Of a stretch of 32,784 bases of DNA, positions 6,213-14,274 are shown piece by piece (within the stretch, counting starts at the first letter, position 1; the number at the start of each line of letters is the position of its first letter). The translations under genes and the position numbers were made by a program. Source of the DNA: Paenibacillus albiflavus (lineage in GTDB: Bacteria; Bacillota; Bacilli; Paenibacillales; NBRC-103111); contig NZ_SKFG01000026.1 in assembly GCF_004344915.1 (NCBI RefSeq), forward strand, positions 1-32,784, written 5' to 3'. The notes below the pieces were generated by a model that did no database searches, was not told the DNA's origin, and saw only the letters and a program-made list of their open reading frames with translations.

Positions 6213-6404
6213 AGCGCCATCTCCCTCACCATTTATCATATTGTATTCTTTTGTCAATAAAATTGAACATGTGTAAACTTGCTTTAGCCTATCGACATAT
6301 CCTTACGGCATACTATGGAAAATGCTGCTCATTTGCTGTGGCATTCCTAATCAAATATGAAAGCTTTCAAGCTGAAGTCTGCATTGCAGTAGGTGTTGCT
6401 TACA

Positions 6405-6491
6405 TTTGACAAGCTGTTTGAATGTGTCGGAAATTTCTTTTGTACCGCCAACTGATTCTGACAAACTTTCTAGTAGACACCCTCCTATAAT
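6405..6491 (+). promoter_or_regulatory. Spo0A-activated sigma-A promoter of spoIIE (22-bp spacer)
   Basis: A perfect -10 TATAAT (6486-6491) has no good -35 at 17 bases. CTGACA at 6458-6463, one mismatch from TTGACA, lies 22 bases upstream. A 21-22 bp spacer is the known hallmark of the Spo0A-stimulated spoIIG and spoIIE promoters. Putative 0A boxes (TGTCGAA or its complement TTCGACA) are TTTGACA at 6405-6411 (6/7), TGTCGGA at 6425-6431 (6/7) and TCTGACA at 6457-6463 (5/7), the last overlapping the -35. The start would be about 30 bases before the spoIIE ATG. The rest of the 6213-6528 gap shows nothing else recognisable. Confidence 0.65.
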
Positions 6492-6528
6492 AGAGAACAC
6501 TAATAGGTTTGGGTGGTGGAATGAAGTG

Positions 6529-9018
6529 ATGGGTATGAAACAGCAAGGTGAGAGTCAAGCAAATAATCTTCGAACATGGACGAAATTAAAAATAGGTTTG
6601 TTCTCCAAAGTTAAGCATAATCGGCTCGTACAAGCTACTATCACTCAAAAGTGGTCCTTTTTGCTGCTGTGTATGGCATTCCTGCTCGGAAGGGCTACGA
6701 TACTTGAGGAAATATCTCCATTTGCACTGAGCTTTCTGGCTGTGATGTATTTTCAACGTCGAGATCTGGTACCGTGGACAGGAGTTGCTTTGTTTGCAGG
6801 CTCTTTATTATCGCCTACACCACATACGGTTTTTTTGGTTACTCAACTAGTGGTCTTCTATTTGTTTCAAAAGGGTATGGAAAAATATGAGAAATCGGAT
6901 ATATCTTCTGCGCCGATTTTGGTATTTGCTTCATCTTTTCTCGTAAAACTATTCTTACTGCTCATTATGATAGATTTGAGTTGGTATAGTCTCTTAATGA
7001 CTGCTGTTGAAGCCTTGCTGAGTATGGTGTTGACGATTATTTTTATCCAAGCTGTACCCGTTATTACGCTCTCACGTAAAAACTATCAACTAAAGAATGA
7101 AGAGATTGTATGTTTGATCATTCTGCTAGCTTCTGTGATGACTGGAACGGTTGGCTGGACACCAGGCGGGATTAATGTGGAATATGTGATGTCGCGGTAT
7201 CTTATTCTTATTTTTGCATTCGTTGGTGGTGCGCCTTTGGGTGCATCTGTTGGGGTAATCACAGGCATCATTCTTAGTCTTGCTGATCCTAAAGCACTGT
7301 TCCAAATGAGCTTATTAGCGTTCTCAGGCATGCTCGCAGGAATGATGAAAGAAGGAAAGAGAATTTCTGCTGCACTAGGTATGATTATCGGATCAGCGAT
7401 TTTATCTATTTATATCGGCGACAATGCTCAAATAATGAATTCGCTGCTGGAATCTTTAATCGCAATTACTTTATTTCTGCTTACCCCGAGCGGCATACTT
7501 AAAATGCTTGCGAAATTCGTGCCAGGTACACAAGAACATTTGAAGGGACAGCAGGATTATGCCAAGCGTATAAGAGATGCAACTGCTGGCAGGGTTGAAC
7601 AATTTTCACAAGTATTCAAGCAGCTGGCTAAATCATTCAAGCAGTTAACTTCAGATAACTTATCGGTTCAGAAGGAAAATGATGTTGGTCATTTCATGAA
7701 TGAGGTGTCGGAGCGCTCCTGCTCGAATTGCCCTAGACGTGGCAAGTGCTGGGATGAATCTTTCTATCAAACATATAAATATATGACCAATATGATGACA
7801 GAGATTGAGCTTAATGAGAGATTTGGTGACAAGAATATACCACTGGCATGGCGTAGGGTGTGTGTCAAACCAGAGGTTGTGCTGGGCATTATGAAAGAAC
7901 AATATGCTCTCTATCAGAACAATATGCACTGGAGGAGACAAATAGCCGATTCTAGGCAGCTCGTAGCTGAACAGCTAACAGGTGTGTCGCAAGTAATGGA
8001 GGACTTGGCTAAAGAAATTAAACGCGAAGGTCAGCAGTTATTTTTGCAGGAGGAGCAAATTCGCTCTGCACTTGAGGAGCTAGGATTATCCATTCATAGC
8101 ATTGATGTCATTTGCCTGGAAGAGGGAAAAGTCGAAATTGAAATGATTCATCAGTACTCAAATGGCTATGACGAATGCAGGAAAATTATTGCACCATTGC
8201 TGAGTGAAATTCTTGGGGAGAACATCGCAGTTATGAATGAGGAGCGTTTAACCTATTGGGAGGGGTATTCATCGGTTATGTTCGGTTCAGCTAGCGAGTA
8301 TTGTGTTGAAACAGGTGTCGCTTCGGTTACACCTTCGGATGTTGTTTGGTCAGGTGATTCCTATAGTGCTGCACCACTTGGAAATGGGAAGTTTGCCGTA
8401 GCGCTAAGTGATGGTATGGGGAATGGAGAGCGTGCCCGTGCGGAGAGTCAGGCTGCGCTTGGGATTCTCCAGCAACTGCTGCAATCGGGCATGGATGAAC
8501 GACTTGCTGTCAAATCTGTTAATTCTGTTCTTCTACTTCGCTCACCAGATGAGATGTATGCGACGGTAGATATGGCATTGATTGATCTGTTTAATGCCCA
8601 AACAACTTTCTTGAAGATCGGCTCTACACCAAGCTTTATTAAACGAGGGTCAGAAGTCATTGCTATCAAAGCAAGCAACTTGCCCGTCGGAATAATCAAG
8701 GATATTGAAATTGATCTTGTGACGAAGTCGCTTAAAGATGGCGATCTGTTAATTATGATGACGGATGGTATTTATGACGCCCCTGGGCATGCGATTAATA
8801 AAGAAATGTGGATGAAGCGTGTTATTAGCGAAATAGATGAAACAATGACACAGGATTTTGCGGATAACTTGCTTAATCGGGTTCTTATGTTTAGTCCGAG
8901 TGGAGTTCAAGATGATATGACGATCGTCGTTGCAAGAATCGATAAGCGATTGCCAGAATGGGCTACGTTCCGCTGGCCTGGATTTACGCGCATTGAAAGA
9001 ACGAAGACGGTTAGCTAG
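6529..9018 (+). CDS. spoIIE: Stage II sporulation protein E, SpoIIE serine phosphatase
   Basis: From the ATG at 6529 the protein has 829 residues, close to the 827 of B. subtilis SpoIIE. A basic N-terminal tail leads into about ten membrane segments (residues ~50-330, starting WSFLLLCMAFLLGRATIL). A central region carries the family Cys cluster C398-x2-C401-x5-C407 and helices that mediate FtsZ interaction in the family. The C-terminal PP2C phosphatase domain has the metal ligands in SDGMGNG (D628) and MTDGIYD (D746). SpoIIE goes to the polar septum and dephosphorylates SpoIIAA-P, which frees sigma-F in the forespore. The longer frame from 6406 is rejected because it would start within the promoter. 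GGTGGTGG lies about 10 bases before the ATG. It is transcribed alone behind a Spo0A-type promoter. Confidence 0.95.
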   Translation: MGMKQQGESQANNLRTWTKLKIGLFSKVKHNRLVQATITQKWSFLLLCMAFLLGRATILEEISPFALSFLAVMYFQRRDLVPWTGVALFAGSLLSPTPHTVFLVTQLVVFYLFQKGMEKYEKSDISSAPILVFASSFLVKLFLLLIMIDLSWYSLLMTAVEALLSMVLTIIFIQAVPVITLSRKNYQLKNEEIVCLIILLASVMTGTVGWTPGGINVEYVMSRYLILIFAFVGGAPLGASVGVITGIILSLADPKALFQMSLLAFSGMLAGMMKEGKRISAALGMIIGSAILSIYIGDNAQIMNSLLESLIAITLFLLTPSGILKMLAKFVPGTQEHLKGQQDYAKRIRDATAGRVEQFSQVFKQLAKSFKQLTSDNLSVQKENDVGHFMNEVSERSCSNCPRRGKCWDESFYQTYKYMTNMMTEIELNERFGDKNIPLAWRRVCVKPEVVLGIMKEQYALYQNNMHWRRQIADSRQLVAEQLTGVSQVMEDLAKEIKREGQQLFLQEEQIRSALEELGLSIHSIDVICLEEGKVEIEMIHQYSNGYDECRKIIAPLLSEILGENIAVMNEERLTYWEGYSSVMFGSASEYCVETGVASVTPSDVVWSGDSYSAAPLGNGKFAVALSDGMGNGERARAESQAALGILQQLLQSGMDERLAVKSVNSVLLLRSPDEMYATVDMALIDLFNAQTTFLKIGSTPSFIKRGSEVIAIKASNLPVGIIKDIEIDLVTKSLKDGDLLIMMTDGIYDAPGHAINKEMWMKRVISEIDETMTQDFADNLLNRVLMFSPSGVQDDMTIVVARIDKRLPEWATFRWPGFTRIERTKTVS

Positions 9019-9031
9019 CCTATGACTAGGC

Positions 9032-9097
9032 ATGAATAGTTTACAAGGCAGGTATAATATGGTTTTCTATATTAAGAAGTTACGCTAAACTATTCAT
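9032..9097. promoter_or_regulatory. 12-bp inverted repeat around a -10-like box before the DUF418 gene
   Basis: ATGAATAGTTTA (9032-9043) and TAAACTATTCAT (9086-9097) are a perfect 12-bp inverted repeat 42 bases apart. Between them lies GGTATAATATGG with TATAAT at 9053-9058, which has no sigma-A -35 at the right distance. GCATG (9030-9034) with TATAATA (9053-9059) at 18 bases loosely fits a forespore sigma-G pattern. The arms could be two half sites of an operator or a large stem in the transcript. The function is not determined. Confidence 0.4.
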
Positions 9098-9111
9098 AGG
9101 ACGGTAGAGGA

Positions 9112-10293
9112 ATGAATCACTCTGTTAGGGAGAAAAACAGAATTGTTTCCCTTGATATCATTAGAGGGATTGCTATATTTGCTATTTTCTTTGTTAATAT
9201 TCCTTCCATGCTTGGTATTGAAAATCGTTATCTGTTTAGAGCCTATGATGGAATTGATTCGATCGTTCGGCTTATCTATGATTTACTCATTCAAACGAAG
9301 TTCTATTCGATATTTGCTTTCTTGTTCGGTATAGGCTTCTATCTCTTCATGAGCCGAGCTGAAGCCAAAGGGAAATCAATGAATGCCTTATTTACTCGCA
9401 GATTATTATTGTTATTTGCGATGGGCATTCTCCATATGATCCTATTGTGGAATGGAGATATTCTAGCCCTGTATGCCGTTCAGGGATTTTGGCTGTTTTT
9501 TTTCTATCGCGCTAAGCCCAAAACAGTGTTGATCGTATCACTCACGTTATTGCTGTTATATATCGTGGTATCGTACAATTTTATGCAGCGCACTTTGAGT
9601 AGTTATGACACGTTCATACCCAGCATGTTGTTCAATAACACATATACTCATTACACTGCCGACCTTTTGCAGCGTGCTGTTGGTTTGGTTAATTATGAGA
9701 TGCTCAGCTGGATCAGCTACACGCCAGAAATTCTAGGATTATTTGCACTTGGTGTGTATTGTGCCAAGATTAAACTGTTTAATCGCACCAAGGAGCTCGC
9801 AACGCCTATTCGAATCGTACAATGGACTGCGCTCGTTCTATCTGTTCTTTGCTGGGTGCCAATTATATCCTATTACATGACAAATGCGGCATATGCTTCG
9901 AATAAAGCTTATTTGTATATTTATTTAGGTGGCAAATCGTTGGCTGCGTTCTACGTTACGACGATCATTCTGCTTCTTAACAAGCAGAAATTGGAGATGA
10001 TTCTGCGACCATTCCGTTATGTTGGTCGTATGGCATTGACGAACTATCTGCTGCAAACGATCTTTACTGTGCTGCTTGTTCCGTTATTCATCCCTAATAC
10101 TGCTGCGCTTCCGTTATGGAGCAGTATGCTAATATGCGTGCTGTTCTTCAGCATACAAGTAGGAATAAGCAAATGGTGGCTATCCCGATTTGAGTTTGGT
10201 CCGATGGAGTGGCTCTGGCGAATAGCGACTTATTGGGAGGTTCAACCGATTAGACGGAAACAGTTATTACCTGAAGAGACGCTGCATTTATGA
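9112..10293 (+). CDS. DUF418 (YeiB-like) multi-pass membrane protein
   Basis: The 393-residue protein starts with the family N-terminus (NRIVSLDIIRGIAIFAIFFV) and ends with the DUF418 signature (RFEFGPMEWLWRIATY). About ten hydrophobic segments are visible between, including FYSIFAFLFGIGFYLFMSRA, LLLLFAMGILHMILLWNGDI and ALTNYLLQTIFTVLLVPLFI. The last of these contains the conserved RMALTNYLLQ. DUF418 proteins are related to acyltransferase-3 type membrane proteins, but their substrate is unknown. AGGACGG lies 7-8 bases before the ATG, and GAGG is closer. In B. subtilis spoIIE is followed directly by yabS, so this is an additional gene in the sporulation cluster. It is bounded by an inverted repeat upstream and a terminator downstream, so it looks independently expressed. 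Confidence 0.85.
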   Translation: MNHSVREKNRIVSLDIIRGIAIFAIFFVNIPSMLGIENRYLFRAYDGIDSIVRLIYDLLIQTKFYSIFAFLFGIGFYLFMSRAEAKGKSMNALFTRRLLLLFAMGILHMILLWNGDILALYAVQGFWLFFFYRAKPKTVLIVSLTLLLLYIVVSYNFMQRTLSSYDTFIPSMLFNNTYTHYTADLLQRAVGLVNYEMLSWISYTPEILGLFALGVYCAKIKLFNRTKELATPIRIVQWTALVLSVLCWVPIISYYMTNAAYASNKAYLYIYLGGKSLAAFYVTTIILLLNKQKLEMILRPFRYVGRMALTNYLLQTIFTVLLVPLFIPNTAALPLWSSMLICVLFFSIQVGISKWWLSRFEFGPMEWLWRIATYWEVQPIRRKQLLPEETLHL

Positions 10294-10347
10294 GGTGCAT
10301 ATTTGAAATTACAAGGGCTCGCATTGTAAAATAATTGAATACCCCGA

Positions 10348-10373
10348 AGGTTGGGCTCTGCCCAACTTTTTTT
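10348..10373 (+). terminator. Intrinsic terminator after the DUF418 gene
   Basis: GTTGGGC (10350-10356) pairs perfectly with GCCCAAC (10360-10366) across a TCT loop and is followed by seven T residues. It insulates yabS and yabT from upstream transcription. Confidence 0.92.
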
Positions 10374-10398
10374 GATGGTATTATAGAATCTCCATCTT

Positions 10399-10428
10399 GT
10401 TTACCTCCTCTCATTTTTGGCAAAACTA
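10399..10428 (+). promoter_or_regulatory. Candidate sigma-F (forespore) promoter of yabS-yabT
   Basis: GTTTA at 10399-10403 and GGCAAAACTA at 10419-10428 are separated by 15 bases. As I know the B. subtilis sigma-F consensus (-35 GYWTA, -10 GGnrAnAnTW, about 15 bases apart), both elements match at every specified position. The start would be about 28 bases before the yabS ATG. No sigma-A pair is visible in this gap. YabT is forespore-expressed in B. subtilis, which agrees. Confidence 0.6.
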
Positions 10429-10462
10429 GTAGAAAGTGAATGAGGGTGGAGGATGATAGAGC

Positions 10463-11221
10463 ATGATGAGACAAATTATACTGATAACAGATGGATGTTC
10501 GAATGTAGGGACGAGTCCCGTTATAGCAGCTGCATTTGCTAGAGAAGAAGGAATTACGGTGAATGTAATCGGGGTAGTGGATTATGGCGAGCTTGGTGAA
10601 CTCGGTTCACAAGAAATAAAGGAAATTGCGCAAGCAGGCGGAGGAATGAGCCGGATTGTTTCTTCGAAGCAACTATCCCAGACTGTCCAAATGATGACGC
10701 GCAAAACGGTGATGGGTACAATTGAGCAAGCCGTTGGCAAAGAACTGAGGCAAATACTAGGGGATACGAATATATCACAGTTGCCGCCAGATAAGCGGGC
10801 TGAGGTTGTACATGTAATCGACGAGATGACAGAGAGCGCTGATCTACGAGTTGCTGTACTGGTAGATGCGAGTGCTTCTATGAAGCCTAAGCTTACTGCA
10901 GTAAGGGAAGCCCTGCAAGATCTAGTTATATCTCTTCGCTCTAGAATGGGTAAGAGCGAGATGGCTGTGTTTCATTTTCCTAGCTCAGTAGGAACAGACT
11001 CCGAGATTGCCATGGATTCGGCATGGACGAGTGATCTTGCAAAAGTAGACAAGATGTTCTATAAAATAAACATGAAGGGTACAACCCCAACGGGACCCGC
11101 GTTATTAAAGCTCGTTCATTATATTGCGAGCACTTCCGATCATATGGATCGATCAGAAAGGCATGAACAGCCGTTTGCGGATGAAGGCAAGGGTGGGATA
11201 TTAGGTGATTACGTCGTCTGA
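10463..11221 (+). CDS. yabS: VWA-type protein YabS
   Basis: This 252-residue soluble protein has two parts that resemble a von Willebrand A domain in swapped order. Residues 3-90 look like the second half (QIILITDGCSN, then GITVNVIGVV and IAQAGGGMSRIVS). Residues about 125-245 look like the first half, with the MIDAS motif DASAS in RVAVLVDASASMK and the later Thr in MKGTTPTGPALL. VWA domains bind metal and mediate protein contacts; no activity is known for YabS. GGAGG at 10448-10452 lies 10 bases before the first ATG (a second ATG follows at 10466). It overlaps yabT by 17 bases, so the two are co-expressed, probably in the forespore. Confidence 0.85.
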   Translation: MMRQIILITDGCSNVGTSPVIAAAFAREEGITVNVIGVVDYGELGELGSQEIKEIAQAGGGMSRIVSSKQLSQTVQMMTRKTVMGTIEQAVGKELRQILGDTNISQLPPDKRAEVVHVIDEMTESADLRVAVLVDASASMKPKLTAVREALQDLVISLRSRMGKSEMAVFHFPSSVGTDSEIAMDSAWTSDLAKVDKMFYKINMKGTTPTGPALLKLVHYIASTSDHMDRSERHEQPFADEGKGGILGDYVV

Positions 11222-12119
11222 GGAGCTCGGACTTGCGGTAGGCTCGACAATCCGAGGCAAGTGGAGAAATCGTGCTTATACAATCGTTAGAACATTAGGC
11301 GCTGGATCGAATGGCACAGTGTTCTTAGTGAACCGAGGAGGCACACAATACGCGCTAAAGGTTGGATACGATTCAGTTGATCTGATGTCTGAAGTGAATG
11401 CGCTTAGAACCTTATCCAAATCTACTAGTTCTTTTCACGGGATGCTCATTGATGTAGATGATGTAATCGTGAGTGGCAAGGAATATCCATTCTTTGTAAT
11501 GAAGTTTCATGAGGGGACGACAATTGCAAGCTTTCTTCAAAAACATGGCAGTGATTGGCTATACCTCATTGGGATGAACCTCCTTCGCAAATTACAAGAG
11601 CTTCACGATCAAGGCTACGTATTCGGTGATCTGAAAATGGAGAACATCATTGTTTCCTCATATGGTCACGTGGAATTGATTGATTTTGGCGGCATGACAG
11701 CCAAGGGGAGATCGGTTAAGCAGTTCACTGAGCTATATGATCGTGGCTTCTGGGGAGCGGGAAGTCGTGTAGCAGAGGATAGCTATGATCTATTTGCATT
11801 TGCAATTCTCATCATGAGAACTGTCGATACACAAGATAGTTTATCCAAATTAGCAAAAGGTCTGCCTCAAAATCGGAATCTGCAAGATCTTAAGGATTTT
11901 GTAGATCGCAGTGAGAAGCTAAATTCAGCAAAAATGTTCTTGCACCAAGCGATAAGCGGCCAATTGAATTCAACCCGAGCAGCATGTGAAGCTTGGCGTA
12001 AGCTTTTGCCCAAAACAACTTCTTCTGCCACTAAATCTGGCAGCGGCAGCTGGTTGCCTTGGTGCTTTGCTTTATCTATCGTACTGCTCGGAGTTACCGT
12101 GTACCTATATTGGCCCTAA
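11205..12119 (+). CDS. yabT: Serine/threonine protein kinase YabT (membrane-anchored, forespore)
   Basis: The 304-residue protein is a Hanks-type kinase with a short C-lobe. It has the Gly-rich loop LGAGSNGTV (31-39), the ATP-binding Lys in YALKVG (K52), a catalytic loop GDLKMEN (D142, N147) without the usual HR before D, and a DFG motif at 160-162. A single membrane segment forms the last 22 residues (WLPWCFALSIVLLGVTVYLY). B. subtilis YabT is the same size, binds DNA, phosphorylates RecA and acts in spore development. The GTG at 11205 follows GGGTGGG by 7 bases and lies inside the yabS end. The gene shares the yabS promoter. The tilS start is 26 bases after its stop. Confidence 0.92.
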   Translation: MITSSEELGLAVGSTIRGKWRNRAYTIVRTLGAGSNGTVFLVNRGGTQYALKVGYDSVDLMSEVNALRTLSKSTSSFHGMLIDVDDVIVSGKEYPFFVMKFHEGTTIASFLQKHGSDWLYLIGMNLLRKLQELHDQGYVFGDLKMENIIVSSYGHVELIDFGGMTAKGRSVKQFTELYDRGFWGAGSRVAEDSYDLFAFAILIMRTVDTQDSLSKLAKGLPQNRNLQDLKDFVDRSEKLNSAKMFLHQAISGQLNSTRAACEAWRKLLPKTTSSATKSGSGSWLPWCFALSIVLLGVTVYLYWP

Positions 12120-12145
12120 ACCGATCAAGAAAGGAAGGTGCTGTG

Positions 12146-13582
12146 GTGGGTCTTGCATATGCTGTAGAGAAAGCAATCTTTCAGGAACACTTAATCGAAC
12201 AAGGTGATACAGTCGTCGTCGCTGTTTCGGGAGGATCTGATTCGGTGGCGCTTTTGCATATCTTGAATCAGATGAAGAAACAGCATGGCTGGCAATTAGT
12301 CGTTGCGCATGTGAATCATAATTTTCGCAAAGAGGAATCCGCGCAGGAAGCGGTTTATGTACAGGAGCTTGCCGCATCTCTTGAGCTCCCTTGTGAAGTA
12401 GGCGTCATTGATGTGCCAGCATACATTGAACAGACCTCATTAAACTCGCAGGTTGCGGCAAGAGAGAAGCGGTATGAATTCCTGCATCAGGTTGCAAATA
12501 AATATGAAGCCAATCGAATAGCCTTAGCGCATCATGCGGATGATCAGGCTGAGACGGTACTTATGCGATTACTTCGAGGAACAGGTCCTTCGGGTTTGGC
12601 AGGCATACTGCCAAGCAGACTTGAAAAAAATGTGCAACTCATTAGGCCCTTGCTACGTATAAACAAAGAAGCTCTTATTGCTTATTGTGAAGAGATGCAC
12701 ATAACTTATTATGAAGACTCTTCCAATAAGCTTCGAAAATATTTTCGCAATGAAATAAGACTTGATGTTATGCCTTATTTGCAACAATTTAATGAACATT
12801 TTCCCGATGCGCTTGTAAGGCTTGCTGACATGATGCGTGCAGAGGATGAGCATATGGAGCATGAGACAATCCATGCAGCTAAGGAACTTGTGACATTAAA
12901 GGATGGCGAATACTCAATTGCACGGAGCTTGTTTATTCAGCGCTCAATTGCTTTACAACGGCGTGTGATTAAATTAATATTAAACTATCTTGTTTCCTCG
13001 GATAAATTACTTGACTTTATACGCATTGATCACATTCGCAAAATGATTGTACGGGATAGTCCGACCACACAGAGGATAAGTTTGGATCGTGATGTTCATG
13101 TTATTCGAGAGTATGATCAAGTAATCTTTGTTAAGAAAATATTGGAAACGGAATCGTTTTATTATTTAATCGATCAGCCCAAGATGCAGGCAGACATCAG
13201 TGTTATAAGTAGTGTTGTGGCATTGCAGGTGCTTGACGTGCATGAAGATCAATTCAAGGAAGGGATGCCTATTGATTCGTCAGGGCGAACTGATTGCCAA
13301 GAAGCTTGGTTCGATTTGAACGAAGTTCATTTCCCTTTAATCGTTCGGAGTAGAATGAATGGGGATCGCATAGAGCCGTATGGTTTAAATGGTTCTAAAA
13401 AAGTAAAAAATATGCTCATTGATGCAAAAGTACCGCCAAGACAGAGAGAGCGCATTCCACTAATTGTTGATCAAGGAGATCGAGTGTTGTGGATACCAGG
13501 CCTTAGACGGTCAAGACATGCACTTGTTGATGCCAACAAGACCAAACGTATCCTGCATATAAAACTTGAATCTGAGGAGTAG
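12146..13582 (+). CDS. tilS: tRNA(Ile)-lysidine synthase TilS
   Basis: TilS modifies C34 of the CAU-anticodon isoleucine tRNA to lysidine so that it reads AUA. The PP-loop ATP motif SGGSDS lies at residues 28-33, followed by VNHNFRKEES and the LAHHADDQAETVLMRLLRGT signature. The C-terminal part (VRSRMNGDRIEPYGLNGSKK, then RQRERIPLIVD and VLWIPGLRRS) is the TilS C-terminal substrate-binding domain. The GTG at 12146 gives 478 residues and has AGGAAGG at 12132-12138 seven bases upstream; a GTG at 12143 is possible. The long reading frame from 12059 overlaps yabT and is not used. It precedes hpt, as in Bacillus, where tilS and hprT are both essential. Confidence 0.94.
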   Translation: MGLAYAVEKAIFQEHLIEQGDTVVVAVSGGSDSVALLHILNQMKKQHGWQLVVAHVNHNFRKEESAQEAVYVQELAASLELPCEVGVIDVPAYIEQTSLNSQVAAREKRYEFLHQVANKYEANRIALAHHADDQAETVLMRLLRGTGPSGLAGILPSRLEKNVQLIRPLLRINKEALIAYCEEMHITYYEDSSNKLRKYFRNEIRLDVMPYLQQFNEHFPDALVRLADMMRAEDEHMEHETIHAAKELVTLKDGEYSIARSLFIQRSIALQRRVIKLILNYLVSSDKLLDFIRIDHIRKMIVRDSPTTQRISLDRDVHVIREYDQVIFVKKILETESFYYLIDQPKMQADISVISSVVALQVLDVHEDQFKEGMPIDSSGRTDCQEAWFDLNEVHFPLIVRSRMNGDRIEPYGLNGSKKVKNMLIDAKVPPRQRERIPLIVDQGDRVLWIPGLRRSRHALVDANKTKRILHIKLESEE

Positions 13583-13638
13583 GCAACTTAGAATGGAAAC
13601 AGGCGTGTACTCATATTATGATGTAGGAGGATTCATCC

Positions 13639-14178
13639 TTGCTTAACGACATTCAAGAAGTACTGTACAGTGAAGAAGAACTACAAGCAAAAGTAGCAGA
13701 ATTAGGTGCACAATTATCGGTCGAATACGCGGACAAAAATCCGCTTGTTATTTGTGTATTAAAAGGCGCATTCATTTTTATGTCTGATTTGGTTCAAAAT
13801 ATTACGGTTCCGCTTGAACTCGACTTTATGGCTGTATCAAGTTACGGCAGTTCAACAAAGTCTTCAGGTGTTGTGAAAATTCTCAAGGACCTTGATGTAC
13901 CTGTTGAAGGACGACATGTCATCATTGTAGAAGATATTATCGATAGCGGTCTTACACTAAGCTATTTAATCGATGTTCTAGAGCGTAGAAATGCGCTATC
14001 CATCGCAGTAGTAGCTTTGTTTGATAAACCTAAACGCAGAACAGTGGATCTAGAGCCAGATTACAAAGGCTTTACGATACCAGATGAATTCGTTGTAGGA
14101 TATGGTCTTGACTATGCTGAGAAATACCGCAATCTACCTTTTGTCGGCATTTTAAAGCCAGAGATTTATTCCCACTGA
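13639..14178 (+). CDS. hpt: Hypoxanthine phosphoribosyltransferase
   Basis: The 179-residue protein has the usual length of bacterial HPRT. The PRPP-binding motif [13 protein letters not shown] is at residues 94-106, an [11 protein letters not shown] flexible loop at 67-77 and the purine-contacting [18 protein letters not shown] near the C-terminus. It salvages hypoxanthine and guanine to IMP and GMP. The start is TTG at 13639: AGGAGG (13625-13630) lies 8 bases upstream and no ATG or GTG fits in frame. In B. subtilis HprT also binds TilS and helps regulate ftsH, consistent with the tilS-hpt-ftsH order here. It ends 96 bases before ftsH. Confidence 0.94.
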   Translation: MLNDIQEVLYSEEELQAKVAELGAQLSVEYADKNPLVICVLKGAFIFMSDLVQNITVPLELDFMAVSSYGSSTKSSGVVKILKDLDVPVEGRHVIIVEDIIDSGLTLSYLIDVLERRNALSIAVVALFDKPKRRTVDLEPDYKGFTIPDEFVVGYGLDYAEKYRNLPFVGILKPEIYSH

Positions 14179-14211
14179 GCATCCAGTAGCAAGCAGCATG
14201 TCCGTGCTTTG

Positions 14212-14241
14212 TTGTGATGCATTTAACAGCTGTGGTAAAAT
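14212..14241 (+). promoter_or_regulatory. Possible sigma-A promoter of ftsH
   Basis: TTGTGA (14212-14217) and TAAAAT (14236-14241) are 18 bases apart in the hpt-ftsH gap. The match is moderate (4/6 and 5/6). The leader to the ftsH ATG would be about 27 bases. Confidence 0.4.
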
Positions 14242-14274
14242 AATAAAAGCGTGCCGTTTGAGAGGTGGTAGAGG

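Noticed and set aside
6213-6257. Longer methionine aminopeptidase from the minus-strand ATG at 6257
   Set aside because: The ribosome site GAGGGAG lies inside this extension, 8 bases before the ATG at 6212, and family members start at MIILKS-like sequence.
6213-6260. TTGACA on the minus strand as a promoter of map
   Set aside because: The best -10 at 16-17 bases would put the start at or beyond the ribosome site, leaving no usable leader.
6406-6528. N-terminal extension of SpoIIE from an ATG-less upstream start at 6406
   Set aside because: It would begin inside the Spo0A-type promoter and run through the -10 box. The ATG at 6529 has a ribosome site and gives the usual family length.
10378-10389. 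GTATTATAGAAT identical to the left end of repeat hairpin A
   Set aside because: Only 12 bases match and no right arm or hairpin B follows, so it may be chance or a remnant; it is not counted as a copy.
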